64,000 bases of DNA, taken from Tricholomella constricta. Lineage: Eukaryota; Basidiomycota; Agaricomycetes; Agaricales; Lyophyllaceae. Shown here piece by piece: positions 35,503 to 45,438 of the stretch. The notes beneath the pieces were generated by a model. It was given only the letters and a program-made list of their open reading frames with translations. It searched no databases and was not told the DNA's origin. The position numbers and the translations under genes are program-made. The number at the start of each line of letters is the position of its first letter. Position 1 is the stretch's first letter. The stretch covers positions 558,001 through 622,000 of the forward strand of contig JAACJP010000008.1 of assembly GCA_013368375.1 (NCBI GenBank). The letters run 5' to 3'.

Positions 35503-36720
35503 CGGCGTGCGCCCTCCTGCGTACACATATACCCGCGAAGTTCGATAACTTATCATTCAATTGGGCGTTGGATGATTTTTTCTCAGCTATTGCACCACCT
35601 GCCGTGACAATTGAACCAGTCTCCAGTCTCTCGGGATTTGCATTGTTCCCGACTTACCGGCGTGCGCCCTCCTGTGCATAAATATTATCGCGAACCTCCA
35701 CCTTGGCGCATTCGCTTCAACCGCTTCCATTCTCTACCATCCAATTGGGCGTTGGGTGTTACTTTTAGAATCGACAACCACCGCCCTCCTGTGTACAAGT
35801 ATACCCGCGAAGCTTCATATTGGCGCATTCGTTTCGACCGCTTCCATTCTCTACCATCCAATTGGGCGTTGGGTGTTACTTTTAGAATCGACAACCACCG
35901 GCGTGCGCCCTCCTGTGTACAAGTATACCCGCGAAGCCTCATATTGGCGCATTCGTTTCGACCGTTCAATTCTCTACCATCCAATTGGGCGTTGGGTGTT
36001 TCTTTGGAATCGACAAATACCGGCGTGCGCCCTCCTGTGTACAAGTATACCCGCGAAGCTCTACCTTGGCGCATTCGTTTTAACCGCTTCAAATTCTCTA
36101 CCATCCAATTGGGCGTTGGGTGCTTCTTTTAGAATCGACAACCACCGGCGTGCGCCCTCCTGTGTACAAGTATACCCGCGAAGCCTCATATTGGCGCATT
36201 CGTTTCGACCGCTTCAATTCTCTACCATCCAATTGGGCGTTGGGTGTTTCTTTGGAATCGACAAATACCGGCGTGCGCCCTCCTGTGTACATGTATACCC
36301 GCGAAGCTCTACCTTGGCGCATTCGTTTCAACCGCTTCAAATTCTCTACCATCCAATTGGGCGTTGGGTGTTTCTTTTAGAATCGACGACCACCGGCGTG
36401 CACCCTCCTGTGTACAAGTATACCCGCGAAGCTTCACTTTGGCGCATTCGTTTCGACCGCTTCTATTCGCTGCCATCCAATTGGGCATTGGGTGTTTCTT
36501 TGGAATCGACAACCACCGGCGTGCTCCCTCCTGTGCACAAGTATATCCGCGAAGCTTCACAAGTTTGGTGCATTCGTTTCGACCACTTCTATTCTCTACC
36601 ATCCAATTGGGCGTTGGGTGTTTCTTTTGGAATCGACAACCACCGGCGTGCGCCCTCCTGTGCATAGATATCCGTGAACTGCGTGCGTCCGTATACATAC
36701 ATACCTTAGAAACCTCTTGA
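35503..36720. repeat. Tandem array of about ten ~122-127-bp units
   Basis: The unit begins ACCGGCGTGCGCCCTCCTGT, continues with an ACAAGTATACCCGCGAAGC block and TTGGCGCATTCG, and ends around CCAATTGGGCGTTGGGTGTT. Starts are near 35503, 35657, 35780, 35896, 36018, 36143, 36266, 36391, 36514 and 36641. The outer units are diverged or truncated, the inner ones over 90% alike by eye. Units at 35896/36143 (CCTCATATTGGCG) and at 36018/36266 (CTCTACCTTGGCG) pair up, indicating a ~247-bp two-unit period. Long open frames in all phases arise because the unit lacks stops in several frames and its length shifts phase. I see no gene in it. Confidence 0.9.
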
Positions 36721-37092
36721 CTTTCGCTATCCCGTTGTTCAATTAGAGGCGGCGGGCGTTTTTCTTAGACATTACTATTACCTTGGATATCATCTTGACC
36801 CTTTCTGTCGTAGGTTAGACAATAATACTTCTGTACACGATTTATCTTGAAACAAAAGTCCTACGTCACGTTTGACACCCACCGGTTGAAGGTTGAACGC
36901 TGAATTATATGTTTATCTGCTCTCCGCAGGCATAGGGGGTTTGCAGGCAACTTCCTTCCATGACTGCGTAATTGAATTAGTATTAATTATGTGATTGTTG
37001 TACAACTGATTTCGATGCAAGCTTCGCAGGAGGCTTGCGAGAGATGTACGCAGGCAGAAATATTATTGCCCCCTTCCTTCCAGACTATGCTC
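36721..37092. other. Intergenic region, no gene seen
   Basis: About 370 bp between the decayed last repeat unit and the stop of the acyltransferase gene. It is A/T-rich and holds no recognisable feature apart from the 3' flank of the acyltransferase gene. Confidence 0.5.
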
Positions 37093-38553
37093 TCACTTTT
37101 GAAGGCTAAGTTGTAGGAAATTATGCACGATTGGAAGGAATAGCAGCCTGGCAGGGCTGAGGAATGGTGGAATTACCATCCCACCCCCGAGGCCACGGCG
37201 ATGCCATGCATTCACTAAGAATAAGATCATGAACACATCACGTCGACGGATAACAGTGAAAACATGACTCACCCATAGGTTGGGCCCATAAAAAGAGGAT
37301 GGAATAGACCCATAGCCTCCCAAAGAGGCCCCCCACGCGACGCCCGGTGACTTTTCTCCATACCCGCTCAATTACCAAAATCGGGCCCTGCATCGTGAAG
37401 AAAAGGGACACGGTGTGATCGAACCCTCTTCCCATAGAGTACATCGCACATTCATGGAATAGCCCCGAGGCGATGAAGGTACCAAAGAGCATGCCGAGGT
37501 CCCCAGCGAGCCATTTACCAGGATAGCCCCCAAGGACAAGGAAAGTTTGTCGGAGGAGCTGGTGCCAGTGTCTCGACCACAGGGCATGCATCGAGTCAGC
37601 ACACCATGGATGGTCGGTCACGGGCGGCCAAGAACTCGGAGAGCTGTCGAAACAGCCAACCGCGATGAGGGTTACGAGGTCGTATACCATCCCAAAGCCT
37701 GACAGGATGGCTGAGCCGGTCAGCATATGGATGAGGGTGGACACCGTGTACCGCCAGAAAGGCTGAAGATCCGGGTAGAACATGCTTCCCCCCATTGGTG
37801 AGCCAACGCCTGGAAACAGCTTGATCGCAGATTCTAGAAAATCTACTAGTAGGCAGTTCTGAATGAAGGACACCAGAGTAGCCTGCAGGAACTTGTCTCG
37901 CTCTAGAGGTCTTGTAGGCTTTGGAATATGGACACCCTGTCCAAACTTCCACTGTAGGCCGCGGAGTGTGTGCATAAGTTCTATCGCGTCATAAAGTCCC
38001 GACGGGATGTAATGGTTTCCTCGTCGAACATCGGGGTGGGTTTGGCCATTTGCCACTCCTTTGCCTTTGCCTTTCATCTCACCTGGCCGCGTTTCTCCAA
38101 CTTTCAGCATGCCTTCTTTATTGAAGGCATACTCCACTGATTTCGCGATGGTCACCGCGGCAAGCAGACCTTGGAAGTAGGGTCGTAATTCAGCTTACAT
38201 CCAATCTGTAAGCGCTGCTCACATTGGCCCCAATTGTACACGTTGAGCTCTGGTATAGTCCATACAAAGCGGTAGGCTGCCGCCACAATACCACACAGTG
38301 TGATGGGTAGGAGAAGCAGGCGGATGAGATAGGTGTCTGGGCGGCGAGCGAGATATGCCATGAATATGAACGGTATGTAAAATATGAAGGGGTATGGCGC
38401 CGTGTGCCATGTTACTGGAATTCGGTCGTGGAGGTCAGGTATAATGGTGCGAATTGCGCGACGACTCGCAAATAGTAGCCTGCGATGGTGCACATTGAGA
38501 AAATTCTCGAGCAGGTAATGAAGAACATACTCCTGGTAGAATGAAGGGCTCAT
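37093..38553 (-). CDS. Wax synthase-domain membrane O-acyltransferase (MBOAT_2)
   Basis: A multi-pass membrane protein of the wax synthase-like MBOAT family (PF13813 type). Fungal relatives acylate various acceptors, including terpenoids and alcohols; the substrate here is unknown. The start at 38553 gives MSPSFYQEYVLHYLL. Early membrane segments include PFIFYIPFIFMAYLA and IRLLLLPITLCGIVAAAYRF. After an intron comes LLAAVTIAKSVEYAFNKEG. The long exon 37240-38155 has LMHTLRGLQWKFGQGVHIP and several hydrophobic helices. The core motif is SMHALWSRHWHQLLRQTFLV, in which the His of RHWHQ is the likely catalytic region, followed by GMLFGTFIASGLFHECAMYS. The last exon ends LQLSLQK at 37093. It shares a 161-bp divergent promoter with the NiCoT gene. 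It looks intact. Confidence 0.88.
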
Positions 38554-38714
38554 ACTGGAGCACTATGTCGACCTTGAGCGGGAAAGGACGGCTTCGTAAT
38601 TGAAGCACTGGCAGCACGAGAACATTAATAGGTCCGAGAGAGCCACGTAAGCAAATGACACAAATGACATCGATCAAATCTAATCTTATGTTTATGTACT
38701 ATACCTCCGCTCCA

Positions 38715-40747
38715 ATGCTTCCGTCCTCGTTCCCCTTCAGACCGACCTTGCTCGGCCGGTCGTTGGTCCTTGCAATCTCTGAGTACGCTCTCTTCCTATA
38801 CCATGGCTTGTGCTCACCATAGAGTGCCCTGGACAGACTTGTAGCCAACGCGATATGCTGGATCGTTGCAGGCATCATATTTGGACGGAATCGCGACACA
38901 AGGCCTATATTGAGCTTAGCGCTTTTAGCTTGGGTCATTATATAGCGCTTCAAATTCTGTACTGTCATCTGAATTGCTTTTCAGACGCTCGGTTTGAGGC
39001 ATGGTGAGCTTATCTTGCCGGCGGTCGAATGGACGAGTCTGTCGACCTCTGTGTCCTCCAACAGCCCTCGACGCAGATCACATTAGGTTCTAGGTAATCT
39101 TCACTACACGAGATTAGATTCTCTGAACATGACTACCTTTTTTATAGATCACCGTCAGCTTTTTCACCCATATCTCTAACCTATTCTCAAGTGCTATCGA
39201 TAACGCCACCCGTGGTTTGATCAGCCTGGGACAACTTCCGGTCACATGTGGCCTGTTCTTCTCTCTAGGACACAGCACCATCGTTTTGATTGTGGTGCGT
39301 ACTTTTACGCCCCATTCTCAATTCGATTGCTGTATTTTCTGTTAGACCATAGCCATCGCTATCTCGTCCAACGTCTTTGATAAATTACACAACGTAGGAG
39401 AGGTGGGTGGTGTTGTCGGTAAGTCTCTCGCGGAGAGCTTCATATCTACTAGCCGCTGACTGGGTCGCAGGTGCGGCTGTAAGTGGGTCGTTTCTGTTCA
39501 TCGTCGGTCTTGCAAACACCGTGATCCTATGGAGAATACTCAAGCAACGTCGGAGAGTGCGTGAAAGCGCTGTCGAAACCCGAGCCGCTCGAATTGAAAC
39601 CTCTTCTAGCTCGCAGCGAGGAGAAAGAGGCTTGCTGAAGGTGAAAACGTCCCAGACGCAGAGGACAAACAACACAACCATATGCTAATGATGAAGATTC
39701 TTGGGCCCATCATGACATTCGTGAATCGCCCGTGGAAGGTACGTAAGGATATGGAAACATTTATAGTAAGTTCACGTTTTATTCGTCGCAGATGTATCCC
39801 GTGGGTGTGCTCTTTGGATTCGGTACGTTCCTCATACCTAGCGTAGAGTGATTTGAATTAATTTCCAAATCTGCAGGATTCGACACGGCATCCTCGATCG
39901 CTCTCCTCGCGCTGTCCGCAATCGCCAAACGTGGACCCGATGGCAAATCCATACCCTCCGCGCACGTTGTCATTCTTCCGGTATACATAACGTATCAATT
40001 TCTAGCACCCCATCCGCTGATGCGAAACTGCAAGTTTCTTTTCACCGCAGGAATGACACTAGTCGACTCGATAGACTCTATCTTGATGCTTTACTCTTAC
40101 TCCGGGTTCCCTGAGCGCTCGTGGGCGCTCTTCGAGAAGAAGCCGCAGCCCACACCCGGGTTAGCTGATATACCACTTAGCGGAAAACCAGCAGCTCAGG
40201 GACAGCCGCACGAGGGTGCTCGTGCGGAAGGTGCCGTGCCGGTATATTCCCAAAGTGCAGACAGTGCAGATATCAGGCCTGCGGATCTCGATGTGGACCC
40301 AGATGGCAAAATCACGAGGGACAGGGTGGTCAAGATGAACGTCATGTCCGGGCTGAGCATAATTCTGACGCTGATGAGTATCCTTGTGGCGTTCAGGTTC
40401 GTTGCACCGCAGTAGATCTTGAACGAAGCATGGCCATAGGGACTGAGCAATGCTCCCATAATATAGCATCTCGCTGATCACCATCATGGGGCTGATAGGG
40501 GAACAGTGCGGACCGTGCAGTGACGCCGCGGAAGCAGAGGATGGCGGTGGGCTGGCTGGGAGCTGGTGGAGGGCCTGGGCAAGGGTATGTAGGGTACAGT
40601 GCATTCTCTGCGACTTTTACTCACCCATCTCTTTTCCAGGCGAACGATCATTCTGGCTACATCGGAGCGGCCATTGTGGGCGGCTTTATCACTGTCGTTG
40701 CGGGATGGTATGGAACTCGCTGGTTTGCTCGGAGGGCGGGGGGATGA
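38715..40747 (+). CDS. NiCoT-family nickel/cobalt transporter
   Basis: A membrane permease for Ni2+/Co2+ uptake (fission yeast Nic1 type). The ATG at 38715 opens MLPSSFPFRPTLLGRSL; a 57-bp in-phase intron leads to SALDRLVANAICWIVAGIIF. Four short exons then build LALLAW, TLGLRHA, LDADHIS and AIDNATRGLISLGQLPV, so the family signature RHALDADHI is complete although split by introns at 38935-39110. GLFFSLGHSTIVLIV and VSGSFLFIVGLANTVILWR follow, then MYPVGVLFGFGFDTASSIAL, the second signature. A hydrophilic loop rich in Ala/Pro precedes SISLITIMGLIGEQCGPC. The last exon is NDHSGYIGAAIVGGFITVVA and ends FARRAGG at 40747. About eight TM helices. The N-terminal splice pattern is my reconstruction. 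Confidence 0.9.
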
Positions 40748-40865
40748 ACTCGAATCATGCGCCCGCTATGGAGACTGTGGCTATATTGCCATGAGAGAAA
40801 ATTGTGGAACGAACGGGGTCACCTGTATCAATAGGCACAACAGGATGTACGTCTGTATCTGTAAT

Positions 40866-42240
40866 TTAAATATTCTCAACTTGTTCCTCCAGCCACTCCC
40901 AGAGTTGTTTACCCAGCACCGGATCCTCAGCGTCAGGTCTCGGCGTGCCGATCCTAGCCCAGGGAACGAGATACTGCCAGACAACGTCCAGGAATGAATA
41001 TCGTTGTCAAGGTAAAACCATGCGAGTTATATACGCACCTTCCCATTGAATTCGGCGCCCTCCTTAGTTGTCCCTGCCCAAAGCTGGGTAAGTGCGCCGT
41101 AGGGTGTCGGATACAAGAAACAGTGCTAGGGTATCCGTTAAAGATGAAGTGACTGACACACAAGCAGCACATCGTTACTTACCGATACCCGGGATTTGAG
41201 CCACGACAGATGGCGCTGGAGGTCGCTAACGATGTTGCCTGGGTTTATCGCCATCGACACGACGCCCTGATCGCCATAACGCCTCGCCAGCTCCAGCGCA
41301 AAGACCAAGTCGCCCTGTACTATGCGTTCAGAAAGATGCCCCGGGAGCGGATCGAAGTGGCATGTGCATACGCACATATTTGCTCTGACTGTACAACGCC
41401 ACTGTACTGAGTTTGCGTCTTGCAGGCCCGTCTTTGAATGTGTTGAAGTTTAAGCCGCCGATGTAATGCATGACGGACGAGGTCGTCAGCACGCGGACGT
41501 GCTTTTCGGGACTGGCGCGCGCCGTCGAGGTGAGCGTCGGGAGGAGAAGTTTCGTGAAGTAGAAATGACCGAGCACGTTGGTGCCCATCTGGAGATCGTA
41601 TCCGTCGGCCGTCAGTTGGTCAACGGGAGACTGCATCACGCCCCTGGCATTCAAACCTCAGATATCCATAGAGCGCCAGAGATGGGGGATGACCACCTAC
41701 CCATTGTTGAAGAGGATATGGAGTTCCTTCTCTTTCCTAGCATAATTTGCTCAAAAGTGAATTCATGGTTGACAATATAGCGTGCAAGGACGCACTCCTG
41801 GAATTCAACTGCAGCGGCTTTGACGGACTTGAGGTCGGCAAGGTCCAGCTTAAGGAATAGGGCCTCCTTCCCCGTCTGTACGCGCAGATCCTCAATGGCC
41901 GCCTTGGCCTTCTCCGCACTCCGCGCGGCCATGTACACTTTCGCATTATGCGCAAGCAGAGCCTGTTACGAGAGCACACGCGTGTCAACATCAGGCCGCC
42001 CCGGAACCACGCTGCGCGAGTGGCAGTACGTAATACACTGGCCTTGACGGTCTCCTTCCCGATTCCACTAGACAAACATTCCGTGAGCAGCGGGGCTCAC
42101 TCCATACACATGAGGAGGACCTACGTGTTCGATCCGGTCACAATGACGACCTTTCCGGCAAGATCAGGGATATCATCCACCGAGAACGCGGGCTTGGGCG
42201 GCAAGGACTGCGTGAATATGGACGATACGGTGTTGCCCAT
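40866..42240 (-). CDS. Short-chain dehydrogenase/reductase (retinol/WWOX-like SDR)
   Basis: An NAD(P)-dependent oxidoreductase of the classical/extended SDR type common in agaricomycetes; substrate unknown. The start at 42240 gives [20 protein letters not shown]. The cofactor motif is [17 protein letters not shown], split by an intron. [20 protein letters not shown] and [20 protein letters not shown] follow. The NNAG-like motif reads LFNNG. The Ser of [16 protein letters not shown] and the YxxxK of LYSQSK (about 41410) complete the catalytic set. Next come [20 protein letters not shown] and [14 protein letters not shown]. The C-terminal exons give [20 protein letters not shown] and [11 protein letters not shown], stop at 40866. 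The intron after KETVK either uses a GC donor or leaves two extra residues. A relic of a paralogue lies at 49797-50840. Confidence 0.85.
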
Positions 42241-43029
42241 TGTCCGACGAAGCAAGTTGGTTACTCAGTGGAGAAGGGGGATCAAACTCAAACTACTTAT
42301 GGCAGACTTTTAAATTTGGATTGATAAGGGTGCTGACGCCGCGTGGGTGCGCGTTCCCAGGGCGGCGTCGTAATCATATGCATGGCGCGTGTAGACGGCG
42401 AAGGCGACGCGTCTCGCGGCAACAATGAGCTGTACACAAGTAAAGCGGCATCTGTGGAGTTACAGGAAACTTCCGCGAGGTGCGGATATGAATCGTCCGC
42501 GAATTGCTGTGTTCCCGCAAATAAGCAGTTATAGCTTGGTTATAGCTTGTCATCAATCGACACGCGGTCCCACCTTTGAGATAAACGTCAACCTTGATTG
42601 ACAACGATTACACGGTCAGGTGCGGGCAGCCGACCAACAGAGCAGGTGTGAAGGCGCCTTCGCTTCGGGTGCATATATAGTACTTACAGCTAGGCGCGAA
42701 GTATATGTACATCAAGAAAAGTAACAAGGTAGAAAAAAAAGACTATCTGGTGAGATCGTGACAAGTCGTACAGTAGGCGGAGCGCGTGGTACACATAATG
42801 TTTTATTCGAAGGACGGGTTGGAGAGCGAGACGAGAGAGAGAGCAGGGTACACGACTTGGAAAAAGAAAAAAAGACCAGCATAAGGGAGAAAGAAATAAG
42901 AGAAACAAGCACTTTTCGACCTGGAATAAAAGAAGAAACCGATCCATCCTCCAGAGCAATCAATGTGCCGCTACTGGCATTCGACGAACGTCCTGTGAAG
43001 CGGGACAGATCGCACGCGGCACCCTTTCT
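42241..43029. other. Intergenic region, no gene seen
   Basis: About 0.8 kb between the SDR start and the MADS-box stop. A TATATATAG motif lies near 42672 on plus, and a purine-rich stretch spans about 42820-42940. No coding chain is recognisable. It holds the SDR promoter and the MADS-box 3' UTR. Confidence 0.5.
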
Positions 43030-44439
43030 TCATCGCCGCCCATAATGACCCCCTTGTCCGACCTGGGGCTGCTGTGGCGACCAATGCCCATGCTGGGCCG
43101 CCGCCGCCGCAAGACCGCCGAGTTGCGCCTGCTGACCAGGGCTACTCTGAGCAGGCGGACCGCCACCAGGGCCATACGAGTACCCGCCAGGTGACATCAT
43201 ATGTGAGCCGTAGAGCCCTGGATCATGTTGGGGCTGCTGGTGGTGGGGGGGGCTGTTGTTGGGGCTGGCCAGGGTGATGCCCATACGACCCCCCGGAATA
43301 CTGACCCGGTGAGGAGGACGTCACCTGTTGGTGCTGCTGCTGGGGGGACGTCGGAGACCCCAGAGAAATCTGGGATGGGGTGGGCTGCTGGTGTTGCTGA
43401 TGTGGCTGGGACTGGGCCTGGCCCGGCTGACCAGAGTTTGGGATGGAGAGGGGCGGGATGGACGCGTTTGGGGAGTGGGGGGAGGTTGGGCCGCGATTGG
43501 GGCCGCCTGTTGGGGCGGGACCTGCGTTGGATGAGGCACGGCGGCGACGTTTATTGGATCCGCGGCCGCCATGACCAGGAGAGTCTTCGCCGTCGTTGTC
43601 GTCATCGTCGTCCTTGGGAGTGCTGCCCGAGGGGTTTATGGAAAGACCACCGGGTAGATTGCTCGGGGGCGGGGGGCCACCGGGCATGGGCATGGGGGCA
43701 GTAGTGCGGTTAATAGGATTGCCGATGGGGTGGGACGAAGGTAGAGCACCAGGGGGCGCATTGAGACATGCCTGGATGAGGTTCTTGCCCTCGGGCTGGG
43801 TGACGAGAGGCTGTAGTTTAGCAGTGGTAAAGGTGTAGACGAGGCCAGTCTCTGAGACGACGAGGAGCAGCACTTGGGTGCCGGTGAGAGTAGAAAGCTC
43901 ATATGCCTGATGGCGGCGATGAATATGATGATCTGAATATAACGGGAAGAAAAGTTACCTTTTTCATAATACCTGTAAATAGGAAATGTGAGAAGGAAGC
44001 ACGGTTTGCAGGCGAGGCGAGACATACCTGCTTTCCTTTTGGAGAACGTTATATGACGTCTCGATTTATCCTGAATAAATTCGATCTTGATCTTTCGCCT
44101 TCCTGCCTTCTTGTCAGCTTTCGGCTTCTCATCGTCCTCGTCCTCGTCCCCAGCACTGTCTACAGCGTCGTTGTCGTTGATAAACGCGTCTTCGCCTACT
44201 GCGGCCTGTCCGGGCGGCGGAGGATGCCCATCAGTGGGGGCCGAGGTACTGCCATGGAGATCAACGCCGCGTTGGCGCTTGCGCATTGACATGGTGGGCG
44301 AGGGGCTCGGTTGTGTCGAGGATGTCGATGACTGAGCGTTGGCAAGTGTGGGTGAGCCAGAAACGGAAGTGGGAGCCGCGGTGTTGGAATAGGAATATGG
44401 GGTTGAGTTGTTTGTACCATACGAAGGGCGAAGGGCCAT
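43030..44439 (-). CDS. mcm1: SRF/Mcm1-type MADS-box transcription factor
   Basis: A nuclear DNA-binding factor of the Mcm1/SRF class, in fungi acting with partners in mating-type, cell-cycle and development control. The start at 44439 gives MALRPSYGTNNSTPYSYS, a disordered Ser/Thr/Pro arm of ~110 residues with an acidic stretch (DSAGDEDEDDEK). The MADS box reads GRRKIKIEFIQDKSRRHITF and SKRKAG, then after an intron KKAYELSTLTGTQVLLLVVS and LVYTFTTAKLQPLVTQPEGK, including the SAM extension that identifies the SRF/Mcm1 class. The C terminus is very Pro/Gln/Gly-rich. Near 43250 the frame that opens at SYGHHPGQPQQQP stops at 43223, while a frame one base off continues to 43030 (GGYSYGPGGGPPAQ, ending GGHYGRR). 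The shift falls in an 8-base G run at 43245-43252, so either a very short intron or a homopolymer indel is present. Confidence 0.9.
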
Positions 44440-45438
44440 GAGAAAAAAAGAAGAAAGGGACTAACGGGAATAAGAAGCGGACCAGAAGGGGCACGCGATG
44501 AGGAGGGGGGGTTGGGGAACGTCGAGGGCGACGAGGAGGGACTGAGATATTTGGGCTGTTACGGACACTGGCCGGAAAAGGAATCCTGGGTGAGGGCGAA
44601 AAGGGAAGGTTGATCAGGACTCGTTTTTGAAGTCCCAACTAAGCCCGGCACATATAAACTCCCATCAACAAGCAAACAAGGCACACCCGGCCATCTCCGT
44701 CCGCGCCACCTTGTCTGTTCCATCAACAAAAGACTACGATATCACTTGCATGTGTCGCTGGATAGTAAGCATACAACACGTCTAAAATATTCAGTACCAT
44801 AACCCCTCTCCTCCTCCACCCTTGTCTCCTATCTGAAACCCGCCCAACTCAATTTCTCTCACGCTCCCAACGTGACCATGCACAGCCACTCCCCATCAGG
44901 CAACCAGAGATATAAATCGGGACACCTTGAGTGCACATGCCCTCTCTTCGCCGATAGATCGCCCGAATCATCATAATACAATCTGTACAAATTCAAAAAT
45001 ATAAGAAATACGGCTAGGAGGAGCGGCGGGCGGCGTATACGATATCACCACCCCGATACAAGTGTCATGTCAAAATATCAGCCCAATCTTGTCAATAGAG
45101 TTTTCTGCTTCTTTTTTTTTTTTCATCCTTCCTAATCGCTCCCCGGTGCCACAAGATCACGACATCACCAGGAGCGCTCGCAAGCCGCCGCGAACACACG
45201 CGGCCGACCCATTCACACCCCCAGCCCGGTCCGACTCGCCGAACACCGAAGATGGCGCAACGCGCTCTTGATCAATCTCCCGGCCGTGGACGCTGTCCGT
45301 CCGCTTGTGAGTTTCTTCTTCTTCAGCTTCGAGTCTTCATCCTTGTCGCGGGTGGTGGTGGTGAATACAACGCGTGAGCCAGTTCTGTCGTCGAGCAACA
45401 AGAGTGTTCCCCCCCCGCGGATATCGCGTCCCCCCAAA
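44440..45438. other. Upstream region of the MADS-box gene
   Basis: About 1 kb between the MADS-box start and the stop assigned to the Red1-like gene. It contains a T tract near 45110-45123. An open minus frame at 45213-45560 overlaps the end of the Red1-like gene (TLLLLDDRTGSRVVFTT) and might be an alternative 3' end of it. No independent gene is supported. Confidence 0.4.

Noticed and set aside
35756..36667. A 303-codon plus frame in the tandem array as a repeat protein gene
   Set aside because: Units of 122-127 bp rotate the reading frame, so one stretch of DNA encodes different peptides in successive units; conservation is at DNA and not at protein level.
38699..38968. An 89-codon minus frame between the acyltransferase and the transporter
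   Set aside because: The plus strand at the same place encodes the N-terminal exon of the NiCoT transporter (WIVAGIIFGRNRDT, LALLAW), so the minus frame is a shadow.
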